The translations under genes were made by a program, and so were the position numbers. DNA of 64,000 nucleotides from assembly GCF_000020585.3 (NCBI RefSeq), contig NC_011138.3, forward strand, positions 662,388 to 726,387, in the 5' to 3' direction. Shown here in pieces: positions 6,680-14,577 of this stretch. Position 1 is the first letter of the stretch. Each line of letters begins with the position of its first letter. Below the pieces are notes generated by a model. That model made no database searches and was not told where the DNA came from. It saw only the letters and a list, made by a program, of their open reading frames with translations. The DNA is from Alteromonas mediterranea DE. GTDB lineage: Bacteria > Pseudomonadota > Gammaproteobacteria > Enterobacterales > Alteromonadaceae.

Positions 6680-6697
6680 ATGGGGAGTCCACATAAG

Positions 6698-6726
6698 CGC
6701 AGCGAGTGTTAATGCGTTTGTTATGT
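6698..6726 (-). other. attC site, right part, interrupted by the IS1111-type element
   Basis: CGCAGCGAGTGTTAATGCG followed by TTTGTTATGT. It is the continuation of 5276-5362. The core GTTATGT at 6720-6726 supplies the TAA stop of the gene at 6721-6975. Confidence 0.85.
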
Positions 6727-6975
6727 GACCTTAGCTCGCCGTTTAATGTAAAACACTGTTACACCTAAACACAAAAGCCACGCTATAAACTTTAACAAGA
6801 ACACAAAAGCAAACCAGATAGGCCTGTTTCCAAATGAAACTGTATCAGTTACCCGCAGATTTTGTATTTCTAGATTGATTATTGCGCCCAGTAATTGATG
6901 ACCTAACCAAATCACTAGAAAAAGAGAAATAAGAAACCAGAGTAGATTAACAGTTCCTAATTTTTCGAGCTTCAT
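6721..6975 (-). CDS. Integron cassette gene, two-pass membrane protein
   Basis: 84 residues from the ATG at 6975-6973; the longer frame starts within attC sequence. Two transmembrane segments are clear, about residues 8-30 (NLLWFLISLFLVIWLGHQLLG, written in parts) and 55-78 (WFAFVFLLKFIAWLLCLGVTV), joined by a short polar loop with NLRVTDTVSFGN; the tail KRRAKVT is basic. Family unknown. Its attC is the one disrupted by the IS1111-type element, so the cassette may now be fixed in place. Confidence 0.65.
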   Translation of the reverse strand: MKLEKLGTVNLLWFLISLFLVIWLGHQLLGAIINLEIQNLRVTDTVSFGNRPIWFAFVFLLKFIAWLLCLGVTVFYIKRRAKVT

Positions 6976-6990
6976 CGATTTCCCTTGGGC

Positions 6991-7098
6991 ACATAACTTT
7001 CCAATAACGGGCGCAGACATGTGGGGCATAATGGCGAAGCCGCCCCGCGTGTATGCGTCCCAGCGAACGTAGTGAGTGTGTTGATTGGGTTGTTATAT
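6991..7098 (-). other. attC recombination site
   Basis: About 108 bp from ACATAAC to GTTATAT. Contains CCAATAACGGGCGCAGACATG, CGCCCCGCGTGTATGCGTCC and GTGTTGATTGGGTTG. Same subtype as 3431-3538. It closes the cassette of the gene at 7093-7383. Confidence 0.86.
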
Positions 7099-7383
7099 GC
7101 GTTCATGTACATCCTTGAACGCTCTCGTCATTAAAAATATGCCAAGCCCTGATAGCAACCCAATAACATTACTTACGATAAAAATACCACTTTCATTACT
7201 TAGTAGAGGGATAATATAAACTGTAGCAGGGATTGCCACTATATTTGCAGTTAGGATGATGATTAGACCCACTTTGAAAAATGTAGATGCTTTAGTTTTT
7301 TGTTTACGGATAACAAAAAATGAAATGAGTATGAAAAGAATAAAACTGATATTAACTAATAAAGTCGGTATCAAAACATCCAT
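7093..7383 (-). CDS. Integron cassette gene, three-pass membrane protein
   Basis: 96 residues, ATG preceded by AGAGG. Hydrophobic segments at about residues 3-24 (VLIPTLLVNISFILFILIS), 35-58 (FFKVGLIIILTANIVAIPAT) and 66-87 (IFIVSNVIGLLSGLGIFLM) indicate three membrane passes with a charged end (RAFKDVHERI). No family recognised. The stop codon is inside the attC core. Confidence 0.68.
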   Translation of the reverse strand: MDVLIPTLLVNISFILFILISFFVIRKQKTKASTFFKVGLIIILTANIVAIPATVYIIPLLSNESGIFIVSNVIGLLSGLGIFLMTRAFKDVHERI

Positions 7384-7407
7384 TTAATTACCTCTTTCCG
7401 GAAGAGC

Positions 7408-7523
7408 ATATAACTTCCCACTAAGGGGCGATAACACATGGGCTAAAATTAGGAACGAAGTGACGCAGCCCATGTGTTTGCGTCCCAGCGAGCGGAGCGA
7501 GAGCCTTGAGTGGTTTGTTATGT
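7408..7523 (-). other. attC recombination site
   Basis: About 116 bp from ATATAAC to GTTATGT with CTAAGGGGCGATAACACATG pairing with CATGTGTTTGCGTCCCAGCG and the arm GAGCGGAGCGAG. It closes the two-gene cassette 7518-8342. Confidence 0.86.
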
Positions 7524-8018
7524 GCCTCCCACTAAGACCTCCATACTGTCTTTACCGTACATACATGTATACCTTATTTTCATGTTTATCTTATTTCTTA
7601 TTATTTGCGTAACTTTTTCATCAAATTCTTCAATAACGGGGTTTATTTGAAGAAGTCGCTTCTCAAAGCCAGCTTTGTAAGTTGTACCTTTCGTAGGTAA
7701 GTGAAACTCAAAGTTAAACATCTTTTCAAATGGATCGACCTGGAGCTCTTCGAAGATTTTCTGGTATGGTTCTTCATAAGGGTTTTCGATAACTTTGTCA
7801 TTGTAGTGGATACTGAATGACTCGATAACTGCTGGTCCCAACCCTTGATTTTCCAGTGTATAAAGGAGTCCGTCTCGAGTGTCAGTGTTAACTTGAAGCT
7901 TTGGTTTAACTGATAATCGATTATGTTTTCTAGTTAAATATCCCTGCCATACGGCCACACCCATAGCTGAGAGTGCTATTACAACAGAAGAGAGAGCGAA
8001 AAGCTCAGATAAGTCCAT
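7518..8018 (-). CDS. Second gene of a two-gene cassette, membrane-anchored protein of unknown function
   Basis: 166 residues if started at the ATG 8018-8016 (GGA 9 nt upstream); in-frame ATG at 8027 and GTG at 8042 are alternatives. An N-terminal transmembrane helix (about residues 7-26, ALSSVVIALSAMGVAVWQG) is followed by a basic stop-transfer region (TRKHNRL) and a cytoplasmic beta-rich domain with KPKLQVNTDTRDG and LENQGLGPAVIESFSI. That opening is common in small membrane-tethered proteins of mobile DNA. It is 16-40 nt after the upstream gene (8058-8342) with no attC between, so the two form one cassette and are probably co-translated. A paired function such as defence or toxin/antitoxin is only a guess. 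Confidence 0.65.
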   Translation of the reverse strand: MDLSELFALSSVVIALSAMGVAVWQGYLTRKHNRLSVKPKLQVNTDTRDGLLYTLENQGLGPAVIESFSIHYNDKVIENPYEEPYQKIFEELQVDPFEKMFNFEFHLPTKGTTYKAGFEKRLLQINPVIEEFDEKVTQIIRNKINMKIRYTCMYGKDSMEVLVGGT

Positions 8019-8057
8019 TGATATCATTCCAATTATTAGCACGTACCAGCTTATTAT

Positions 8058-8342
8058 TTATGCACTAATGCCTATTAATGATAAGACTGCGACAATTACA
8101 CCAATAATAGCAACAACAACCGCAGCAAAGCCTAACCACCAGTTTCTTTGATTTTTCCTCCGTTCATATTCAAACATGAGCCAACTAAATGGACTGCCAT
8201 TGTCATAACCGACGAATTGAGATTCTCGTATGGCATTTTCCAAGTGCTTTGTTTTTAATTTTTTAATAACTTTAGGGTTACGAGTTCCAAGATCTCGATA
8301 GATATCTTGAGTTCGTTCACTTAATGATTCCCACGCTCCCAT
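8058..8342 (-). CDS. First gene of a two-gene cassette, small tail-anchored membrane protein
   Basis: 94 residues, ATG with GGAG upstream. The first 65 residues are polar and helical (SERTQDIYRDLGTRNPK, HLENAIRESQFVGYDNG, WLMFEYERRKNQRN) and the last 25 form a single transmembrane segment (WWLGFAAVVVAIIGVIVAVL), so it is probably C-tail anchored with the soluble part in the cytoplasm. It shares its cassette with the membrane-anchored protein 7518-8018, which suggests a two-subunit membrane complex. No family recognised. Confidence 0.66.
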   Translation of the reverse strand: MGAWESLSERTQDIYRDLGTRNPKVIKKLKTKHLENAIRESQFVGYDNGSPFSWLMFEYERRKNQRNWWLGFAAVVVAIIGVIVAVLSLIGISA

Positions 8343-8370
8343 TAAAACTCCATCGTTTCTTGCTCAAAGC

Positions 8371-8485
8371 ACATAACTTTTAAATAAGGGGCGCAGGCAT
8401 GTGGGCTAAAATCCGAACGAAGTGAGCAGCCCACATGTTTGCGTCCCAGCCTGCGCAGTAGGCGAGCTTGATTTTTTTGTTATGT
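8371..8485 (-). other. attC recombination site
   Basis: About 115 bp from ACATAAC to GTTATGT with AAATAAGGGGCGCAGGCATG, CCCACATGTTTGCGTCCCAG and the arm CTGCGCAGTAGGCGAG. It closes the cassette of the gene at 8480-8845. Confidence 0.87.
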
Positions 8486-8845
8486 TTTGTTTTTAAAAAC
8501 AACATACCGAAATATTAAAGTCTGAACCGAAGCAATTACGCCAAGTATCCAAGGGCCGTTAGTAGTGCCACTTACCAGTGAAAAGGTAACTGGTAAAACC
8601 ATGTAAAACAAATAGTTTGTTTTTTTGTACTTACAAGCCAGCCAGTGAACTGGAAACCCGATAATTAACCAGCCTGCTATAGATACCAGTAGGAAAACTC
8701 CAATATAGAGCGAAAAAGTTGCTATTAATCCAGGGATTTCGGAACTTTGTAAGTTATCTGCGCCGATAAGAAAGATCGCTGGCAACAGTAAACTAGATGT
8801 CAGCAAGCTCCTTACTATTGCTTTATCCCAATCACCTAAGTACAC
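8480..8845 (-). CDS. Integron cassette gene, four-pass membrane protein
   Basis: 121 residues starting with GTG at 8845-8843 behind AGGGGA. Hydrophobic segments are at about residues 12-30 (SLLTSSLLLPAIFLIGA), 38-64 (GLIATFSLYIGVFLLVSIAG), 77-96 and 97-115 (GVIASVQTLIFRYVVF). Probably an inner-membrane protein; the first segment may act as a signal anchor. Family not recognised. It is the second cassette from the integrase. The stop codon is in the attC core. Confidence 0.66.
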   Translation of the reverse strand: MYLGDWDKAIVRSLLTSSLLLPAIFLIGADNLQSSEIPGLIATFSLYIGVFLLVSIAGWLIIGFPVHWLACKYKKTNYLFYMVLPVTFSLVSGTTNGPWILGVIASVQTLIFRYVVFKNKT

Positions 8846-8860
8846 CTGTTCCCCTGAAAA

Positions 8861-8969
8861 ACATAACTTTTAAATAAGGGGCGATAACACGTAGGGCATA
8901 ATAGCGAAGCGGCCCTGCGTGTTAGCGTCCCAGTGGGCTTTAGCCCACGACTTAATTTTTTTGTTATGT
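8861..8969 (-). other. attC recombination site
   Basis: About 109 bp from ACATAAC to GTTATGT with AAATAAGGGGCGATAACACG, CGTGTTAGCGTCCCAG and the hairpin arm GTGGGCTTTAGCCCAC. It is the last attC before the integrase and closes the cassette of the gene at 8964-9410. Confidence 0.88.
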
Positions 8970-9410
8970 GCTACTTTGTTCTTCAAAAGAGAACCCCTTA
9001 AAAACAACCTTGAAGATAGAGCCTGAACGCATTTCAATTATATGGTTGTAAGCGTCGCCAGCGATACTAATGCGATGATCCAATATATCTCCATGGAAAG
9101 TGTCGTTTGGGTTAAAACTATTTTCTGAACTTAAGAACTCATAGGCGACAACATCTGAATAGATTAACACTAGTGTTCTATCATGTTGTTGACCAAGTAG
9201 CTTTAATGTCACTCTTAACGAGCATTCAAATGGCCGTGTATTGTTTCTAAGTTCTTCTATACACAGCGAAGATACCCATGAATCGTGAAGTGATTGAGGG
9301 TGATTCAATTCGTAGTGATCTTCGTTTGATGCAAAAGAAAATAGCTCTGGAGGCATAGACTTCCTGTTTGCCTTAATTGAATCCATATAATCGTCGAAGC
9401 TAATATTCAT
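8964..9410 (-). CDS. First integron cassette gene, unknown cytosolic protein (148 aa)
   Basis: Start ATG at 9410-9408; AAGGAA lies about 12 nt upstream, and an earlier ATG in the junction GTTATG lacks a ribosome-binding site. No signal peptide or membrane helix. Notable parts are PPELFSFASNEDHYELNHPQ, SLHDSWVSSLCIEE and LLGQQHDRTLVLIYSDV. The HPQSLHDSWV pattern with a later GQQHDR segment is a recurrent theme in uncharacterised cassette proteins that I recall, with some likeness to Imm50-type immunity proteins; the function is unknown. As the cassette next to attI it is the newest acquisition and the most likely to be expressed. Confidence 0.7.
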   Translation of the reverse strand: MNISFDDYMDSIKANRKSMPPELFSFASNEDHYELNHPQSLHDSWVSSLCIEELRNNTRPFECSLRVTLKLLGQQHDRTLVLIYSDVVAYEFLSSENSFNPNDTFHGDILDHRISIAGDAYNHIIEMRSGSIFKVVFKGFSFEEQSST

Positions 9411-9430
9411 TACACAGTACTTTCCTTGGC

Positions 9431-9500
9431 ACATAACAATTTAATCGTTCCCTAAACGGGGCGATTTAACGAACCAGAACGGGGTTTTTGTCCGTTTGGT
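9431..9500 (-). other. attI recombination site (approximate)
   Basis: The first cassette joins the integrase region at the core ACATAAC (9431-9437; GTTATGT on the - strand). The sequence beyond it no longer resembles attC. By analogy with other integrons the attI site covers roughly the first 65 bases on the integrase side. The outer limit is not defined by the sequence. Confidence 0.65.
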
Positions 9501-9537
9501 TATAAATATGATTAAACCATAACCTATCGATAGGATT

Positions 9538-9569
9538 AGTAAAATACGTTTTTGGTGTATTTTACTCAA
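9538..9569 (-). promoter_or_regulatory. Candidate cassette promoter Pc with an overlapping palindrome
   Basis: Read on the - strand, TTGAGT (9569-9564), 17 bases, then TATTTT (9546-9541) form a plausible sigma-70 promoter pointing into the cassettes, about 125 nt before the first cassette start. A perfect 10-bp inverted repeat, AGTAAAATAC (9538-9547) and GTATTTTACT (9557-9566) with a 9-base loop, covers both boxes and could be an operator. Confidence 0.4.
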
Positions 9570-9618
9570 AAGCTAAAAACACCAAATCGGGTTGCAGGTG
9601 AATTTGGGATATTTCGTG

Positions 9619-9644
9619 AGTGCCTTTGCAACAAAACAGGCACT
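9619..9644 (+). promoter_or_regulatory. Inverted repeat and degenerate LexA-like site upstream of intI
   Basis: AGTGCCT (9619-9625) and AGGCACT (9638-9644) form a 7-bp inverted repeat 58 bases before the integrase start. Inside it, CTTTGCAACAAAACAG (9624-9639) matches CTGT-N8-ACAG at 7 of 8 fixed positions, so it may be a weak SOS box. No perfect LexA site is present. Confidence 0.25.
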
Positions 9645-9702
9645 AAAGTCAGTTATCTCGTTGCGATTTATCAAATAGACTTCTTTTATTTTGGAGTCGA
9701 AT

Positions 9703-10671
9703 ATGAAGTCTCAGTTTATTAAATCCCTGTACGAGCACATGATGCTCAAGCGCTATGCAAAGCGTACTATACAAACCTACATAAACTGGATTTCAGATTA
9801 CATTCGTTTTCACAAATTTCAGCACCCGAAAGATCTCGACGTGTTGCATGTTGAAGCATACCTTACTCATCTATCTACCAAGCGAAAAAATGCGCGGTCT
9901 ACACAAGCCACAGCACTTAATGCATTGGTCTTCCTGTACAACAAGTATTTAGAACAGCCACTCCCTTCTGACATGAATTTTGTAGGAAGCGGAAGGGAAA
10001 GAAAGCTGCCAGTTGTGCTAACCCAGTTAGAAGTAAAAGCATTGCTTGGTAGGGTGCCTACCCATCATTACTTAGCAGTAGCACTTCTTTATGGCAGTGG
10101 CCTTCGATTAATGGAGTGCGTGCGTCTTAGAACGGGAGATATAGACTTCGACTACAAGTGTGTGAGGATTTGGTTTGGGAAAGGGGGCAAGCATCGAGTG
10201 GTAACACTGTCAGAATCACTTATCCCACTTTTAAAAAATCATATCAGTGAAAGTGAAAAACTTTTGCAACGAGATTTGATGGTGCCAGACTTTGCTGGTG
10301 CTTGGATTCCACATGGGTTGAGGAAAAAGTATCAACAGCGCAATAAAACGCTGGAATGGCAGTATTTGTTCCCTGCATCAAAGTTAAGTATCGATCCAGA
10401 AAGCAAGCTATTACGGCGTCATCATATAGATGAAAAACAGATACAACGCGCGGTAAGTCGTGCTTCAAGTGATGCGGGAATAATCAAGCATGTTACGCCT
10501 CACACGCTTCGTCATTCATTTGCTACTCATTTACTGCAATCTGGCGCAGACATCAGAACGGTGCAAGACCAACTAGGTCATGCCGATGTTAGAACCACTC
10601 AAATTTATACCCATATACTTCAACAAGGAGCGAATGGTGTCGTCAGCCCACTTTCTAATTTAGCGTTTTAG
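9703..10671 (+). CDS. intI: Integron integrase IntI (tyrosine recombinase)
   Basis: 322 residues from the ATG at 9703, preferred over an in-frame TTG at 9691 because GGAG sits 6 nt before it. Residues about 1-85 form the SAM-like core-binding domain (YAKRTIQTYINWISDYIRF). The catalytic domain has Arg in GSGLRLMECVRLR, His and Arg in THTLRHSFATH, His in LGHADVRTT and the nucleophile Tyr in TQIYTHIL. The extra segment between (AGAWIPHGLRKKYQQRN ... LEWQYLFPAS) is the IntI-specific insertion that separates integron integrases from XerC/D. It inserts and excises cassettes by attI x attC and attC x attC recombination. Full length and apparently active. Divergent from the cassette array. Confidence 0.96.
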   Translation: MKSQFIKSLYEHMMLKRYAKRTIQTYINWISDYIRFHKFQHPKDLDVLHVEAYLTHLSTKRKNARSTQATALNALVFLYNKYLEQPLPSDMNFVGSGRERKLPVVLTQLEVKALLGRVPTHHYLAVALLYGSGLRLMECVRLRTGDIDFDYKCVRIWFGKGGKHRVVTLSESLIPLLKNHISESEKLLQRDLMVPDFAGAWIPHGLRKKYQQRNKTLEWQYLFPASKLSIDPESKLLRRHHIDEKQIQRAVSRASSDAGIIKHVTPHTLRHSFATHLLQSGADIRTVQDQLGHADVRTTQIYTHILQQGANGVVSPLSNLAF

Positions 10672-10690
10672 TTTTTTGTTCACGGAAAAC

Positions 10691-10715
10691 AAAAAAGGGC
10701 CCGAAGGCCCTTTTC
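10691..10715. terminator. Bidirectional terminator between intI and fadA
   Basis: AAAAAAGGGCC-CGAA-GGCCCTTTTC: a GC stem with A-run on one side and T-run on the other, between the converging ends of intI and fadA. Confidence 0.85.
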
Positions 10716-10748
10716 AAAATTTAGCTTTAAAAGCGCTAATTTAAACGC

Positions 10749-11930
<1,182 letters not shown>

Positions 11931-14081
11931 TTATGCGAAATAGGATTTACCAGAAGCGGCCATTTCACGAACGCCATCTGAAATCTGATAAATTGGACCA
12001 AGTTCAGCGTACTTGTCTGCCATAGCAACAAAGTTCGCCAAGCCAATGGTTTCAATCCAACGGAAAATACCACCGCGGAATGGAGGGAAACCTAAGCCGT
12101 AAAGTAGCGCCATGTCTGCTTCAGCTGCGCTATCTACAATGCCTTCTTCTAGGCAGCGAATTGCTTCGTTTGCCATAGGGATCATAAGGCGTGCAATAAT
12201 GTCGTCAGCTTCAAAGTCTGTCTTCTCAGCTACGTGGGGCGCCATTAGTGCATATGCTTCTTCAGCAGGTGTTTTCTTAGGCTTACCGCGCTTATCAACA
12301 CCGTAGTTGTAGAAACCTTTACCGTTTTTCTGACCTAAACGCTCTTCTTTGTAGAACAGGGTTACTGGGTCGTTGTCTAGGCGAGCCATACGCTCTGGAA
12401 TACCTGCTGCCATTACGTCTGCTGCATGATCGCCTGTGTCGATACCTACAACGTCCATTAGGTAAGCCGGGCCCATTGGCCAGCCGAAGATTTTTTCCAT
12501 TACTTTATCAACAGCAACAAAGTCAGCGCCGTCGATAAGTAGCTTACTGAAGCCCGCAAAGTATGGGAACAATACGCGGTTTACCAAGAACCCTGGGCAG
12601 TCATTAACCACAATAGGGGTTTTGCCCATTTTAAGGGTAGCGGCTACTACTGCATTGATGGTTTCTTCTGACGTTTTTTCGCCACGAATAATTTCAACAA
12701 GCGGCATGCGGTGCACTGGGTTGAAGAAGTGCATACCACAGAAGCGCTCTGGCTTGTCTAAGCTTTTAGCTAGCTGATTGATAGAGATAGTAGAAGTGTT
12801 TGAAGTGATGATAGCGTCGTCCGCTACATTGTCTTCTACTTCTTTAAGTACAATACCTTTTACTTTCGGGTTTTCTACAACCGCTTCAATAACAAGGTCT
12901 GCATCTTTAAGCGTGCTGTACTCAAGGGTAGGTGTAATTGCGTTAAGCGTTTGCGCCATTTTAGTCGCATCAACTTTACCGCGCTTCATACCTTTACCAA
13001 GAATTTTGGCGGCTTCTGAAAGACCAAGGTCTAGTGCACCTTGGTTAATGTCTTTCATGATAACTGGCGTGCCTTTCACGGCGCTTTGGTATGCAATACC
13101 GCCGCCCATGATACCTGCACCTAGTACAGCGTTAAGCTTAGATTGCTTAGTGGCTGCTTTCGCCTGCTTTTTACCTTTACCTTTAACCAGCTGGTCGGCA
13201 AGGAAAATACCAATTTGCGCTTTCGCTGCGTCGGTTTTTGCAAGCGCTACAAAGCCTTCGTTTTCAAGCTTAAGTGCACCGTCACGGTCTAGTACAGAAG
13301 CTTTTTGCACTGTCTCAACCATTTTGTGAGGAGCTGGGTAGTGTTTGCCAGCTTGGGCAAATACCATGGCTTGAGCAGTACTGAAGCTCATCATAGCTTC
13401 GTTTTTGTTTAGCTGTAGCGGGGCTTTCTTAACTGCACGACGTGCTTGCCAGTCAAACTTACCGTCAGCGGCGTCTTTCACCATTGAAAGCGCACCTTCA
13501 ACTAGCGCCTCTGGTGCTACAACCGCATCAACTGCACCTTCAGCAAGGGCTTTCGCGCCTTTTCTGTCGCGGCCAGTGGTCATCCACTCAAGGGCGTTAT
13601 CTGCACCTATTAAGCGAGGAAGGCGAACCGTGCCACCAAAACCAGGCATAAGGCCTAGCTTAACTTCTGGTAAACCGATTGAAGCTGTTGTGTCTGCAAT
13701 ACGCATGTCACACGCCAATGCCATCTCACAACCACCACCTAGCGCAAAGCCATTAACAGCAGCAATGGTAGGGAAAGGTAGGTCTTCGAAGCGGTCGAAT
13801 ACTTGTGACGTATTGGCAACCCACTGTAGTACTTCAGCATCGTCCATAGCGAAAAGACCAGTGAACTCGGTGATATCTGCACCTACGATAAATGCAGGTT
13901 TTGCACTGCGTACTACTAAGCCTTTTACATCGCCTTTAGCAAGTAGGGCTTGGGTTGCTTCGTCAAGTTCGCTCACTGTTTGGCGGTCGAACTTGTTTAC
14001 TGAACCTTCGGCGTCGAATACCAGCTCAGCAAAGCCGTCATCTAACAGGCTGACGGAAAGACTTTTGCCTGTGTATATCAT
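11931..14081 (-). CDS. fadB: Fatty-acid oxidation complex alpha subunit FadB (enoyl-CoA hydratase / 3-hydroxyacyl-CoA dehydrogenase)
   Basis: 716 residues from ATG 14081-14079, selected because AAGGAG lies 6 nt upstream and because FadB proteins begin M-x-Y-x-G; the frame extends further upstream without support. The N-terminal crotonase domain (about 1-190) has [13 protein letters not shown] with the oxyanion-hole and Glu residues and [13 protein letters not shown] with the second Glu. The dehydrogenase NAD-binding motif [11 protein letters not shown] lies near residue 320. The 3HAD catalytic His is in [15 protein letters not shown], and the C-terminal 3HAD domains follow. It carries out hydration and oxidation of enoyl-CoA and channels product to FadA. 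Confidence 0.97.
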   Translation of the reverse strand: MIYTGKSLSVSLLDDGFAELVFDAEGSVNKFDRQTVSELDEATQALLAKGDVKGLVVRSAKPAFIVGADITEFTGLFAMDDAEVLQWVANTSQVFDRFEDLPFPTIAAVNGFALGGGCEMALACDMRIADTTASIGLPEVKLGLMPGFGGTVRLPRLIGADNALEWMTTGRDRKGAKALAEGAVDAVVAPEALVEGALSMVKDAADGKFDWQARRAVKKAPLQLNKNEAMMSFSTAQAMVFAQAGKHYPAPHKMVETVQKASVLDRDGALKLENEGFVALAKTDAAKAQIGIFLADQLVKGKGKKQAKAATKQSKLNAVLGAGIMGGGIAYQSAVKGTPVIMKDINQGALDLGLSEAAKILGKGMKRGKVDATKMAQTLNAITPTLEYSTLKDADLVIEAVVENPKVKGIVLKEVEDNVADDAIITSNTSTISINQLAKSLDKPERFCGMHFFNPVHRMPLVEIIRGEKTSEETINAVVAATLKMGKTPIVVNDCPGFLVNRVLFPYFAGFSKLLIDGADFVAVDKVMEKIFGWPMGPAYLMDVVGIDTGDHAADVMAAGIPERMARLDNDPVTLFYKEERLGQKNGKGFYNYGVDKRGKPKKTPAEEAYALMAPHVAEKTDFEADDIIARLMIPMANEAIRCLEEGIVDSAAEADMALLYGLGFPPFRGGIFRWIETIGLANFVAMADKYAELGPIYQISDGVREMAASGKSYFA

Positions 14082-14577
14082 TATCATCTCCTTCGGCATT
14101 GGCCAGGATGTTAGTGAAGTAATCCAACTAATTTGTAGGGTCGTATGCATTCACTAACGCGTTAGGGTGGCTAGATTCTTTACAAAGCCACACAAAATTT
14201 CAACAAAAAATCAAACAAGCGTTTCAATTTGTCTAAGGTAGTGGTCCGATGACTTAAATTCAAGTGCAAATATCGAATTCAAGCTTCATTTCGGCATTGG
14301 TGGTTGTATAATGAGCGTTATTGGCGCAAAGCGCCAATCCAGCAAAAGAATAATCTAAAATCATGTCAACTATGTTTGTAAAGCATAGCTAACGACAGCT
14401 GGCACAACATCTTCTTTGGCAAGGAGCCAAGGCTGAAAATTTCCCTTTGTTTGTCAAACAAACCTAGTGGGTCAGTCGCAATGCTGCTTTTTCAGCAACA
14501 TTTTACAATCAGCTCGATTAGGCAAAGTCGCCAGCGCTCATAAGCGTTCGAGTGTAGAGCAGGGTAGGAGTTCTATT
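14082..14577. promoter_or_regulatory. Divergent fadB / slt promoter region with candidate fatty-acid operators
   Basis: Between fadB and the transglycosylase there is no convincing gene in about 495 bp. TCAAACAAGCGTTTCAA (14211-14227) is an inverted repeat of the AAAC-N4-GTTT type used by PsrA, the fatty-acid responsive repressor of fad genes in many gammaproteobacteria. TGGTCCGA (14242-14249) resembles half of a FadR site. Both are pattern matches only. The rest shows nothing I can name. Confidence 0.35.

Larger units (their letters stand above)
5363..6697 (+). mobile_element. IS110-family, IS1111-type insertion sequence inserted in an attC site (about 1335 bp)
   Basis: It carries one transposase gene and a subterminal inverted repeat TGGACTCCCCA (5368-5378) / TGGGGAGTCCA (6681-6691), set in from both ends as is usual for the IS1111 group. 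No target duplication is seen. Both junctions share AG (5361-5362 and 6696-6697), as expected for a shared core dinucleotide. The position, inside the palindromic arm of an attC, matches the known IS1111-attC group that targets cassette recombination sites. A palindrome CCAACCTA-A-TAGGTTGG (5376-5392) lies inside the left end. The 200-base tail after the gene holds the candidate guide RNA. Confidence 0.92.

Noticed and set aside
1..9700. CRISPR array because of regularly spaced similar repeats.
   Set aside because: The repeats are 105-116 bp imperfect palindromes separated by genes and linked to an integron integrase, which are attC sites.
12778..14157. Long open frames opposite to fadB.
   Set aside because: They mirror the codons of fadB on the other strand and are rich in Ser/Ala/Pro; fadB explains the region.
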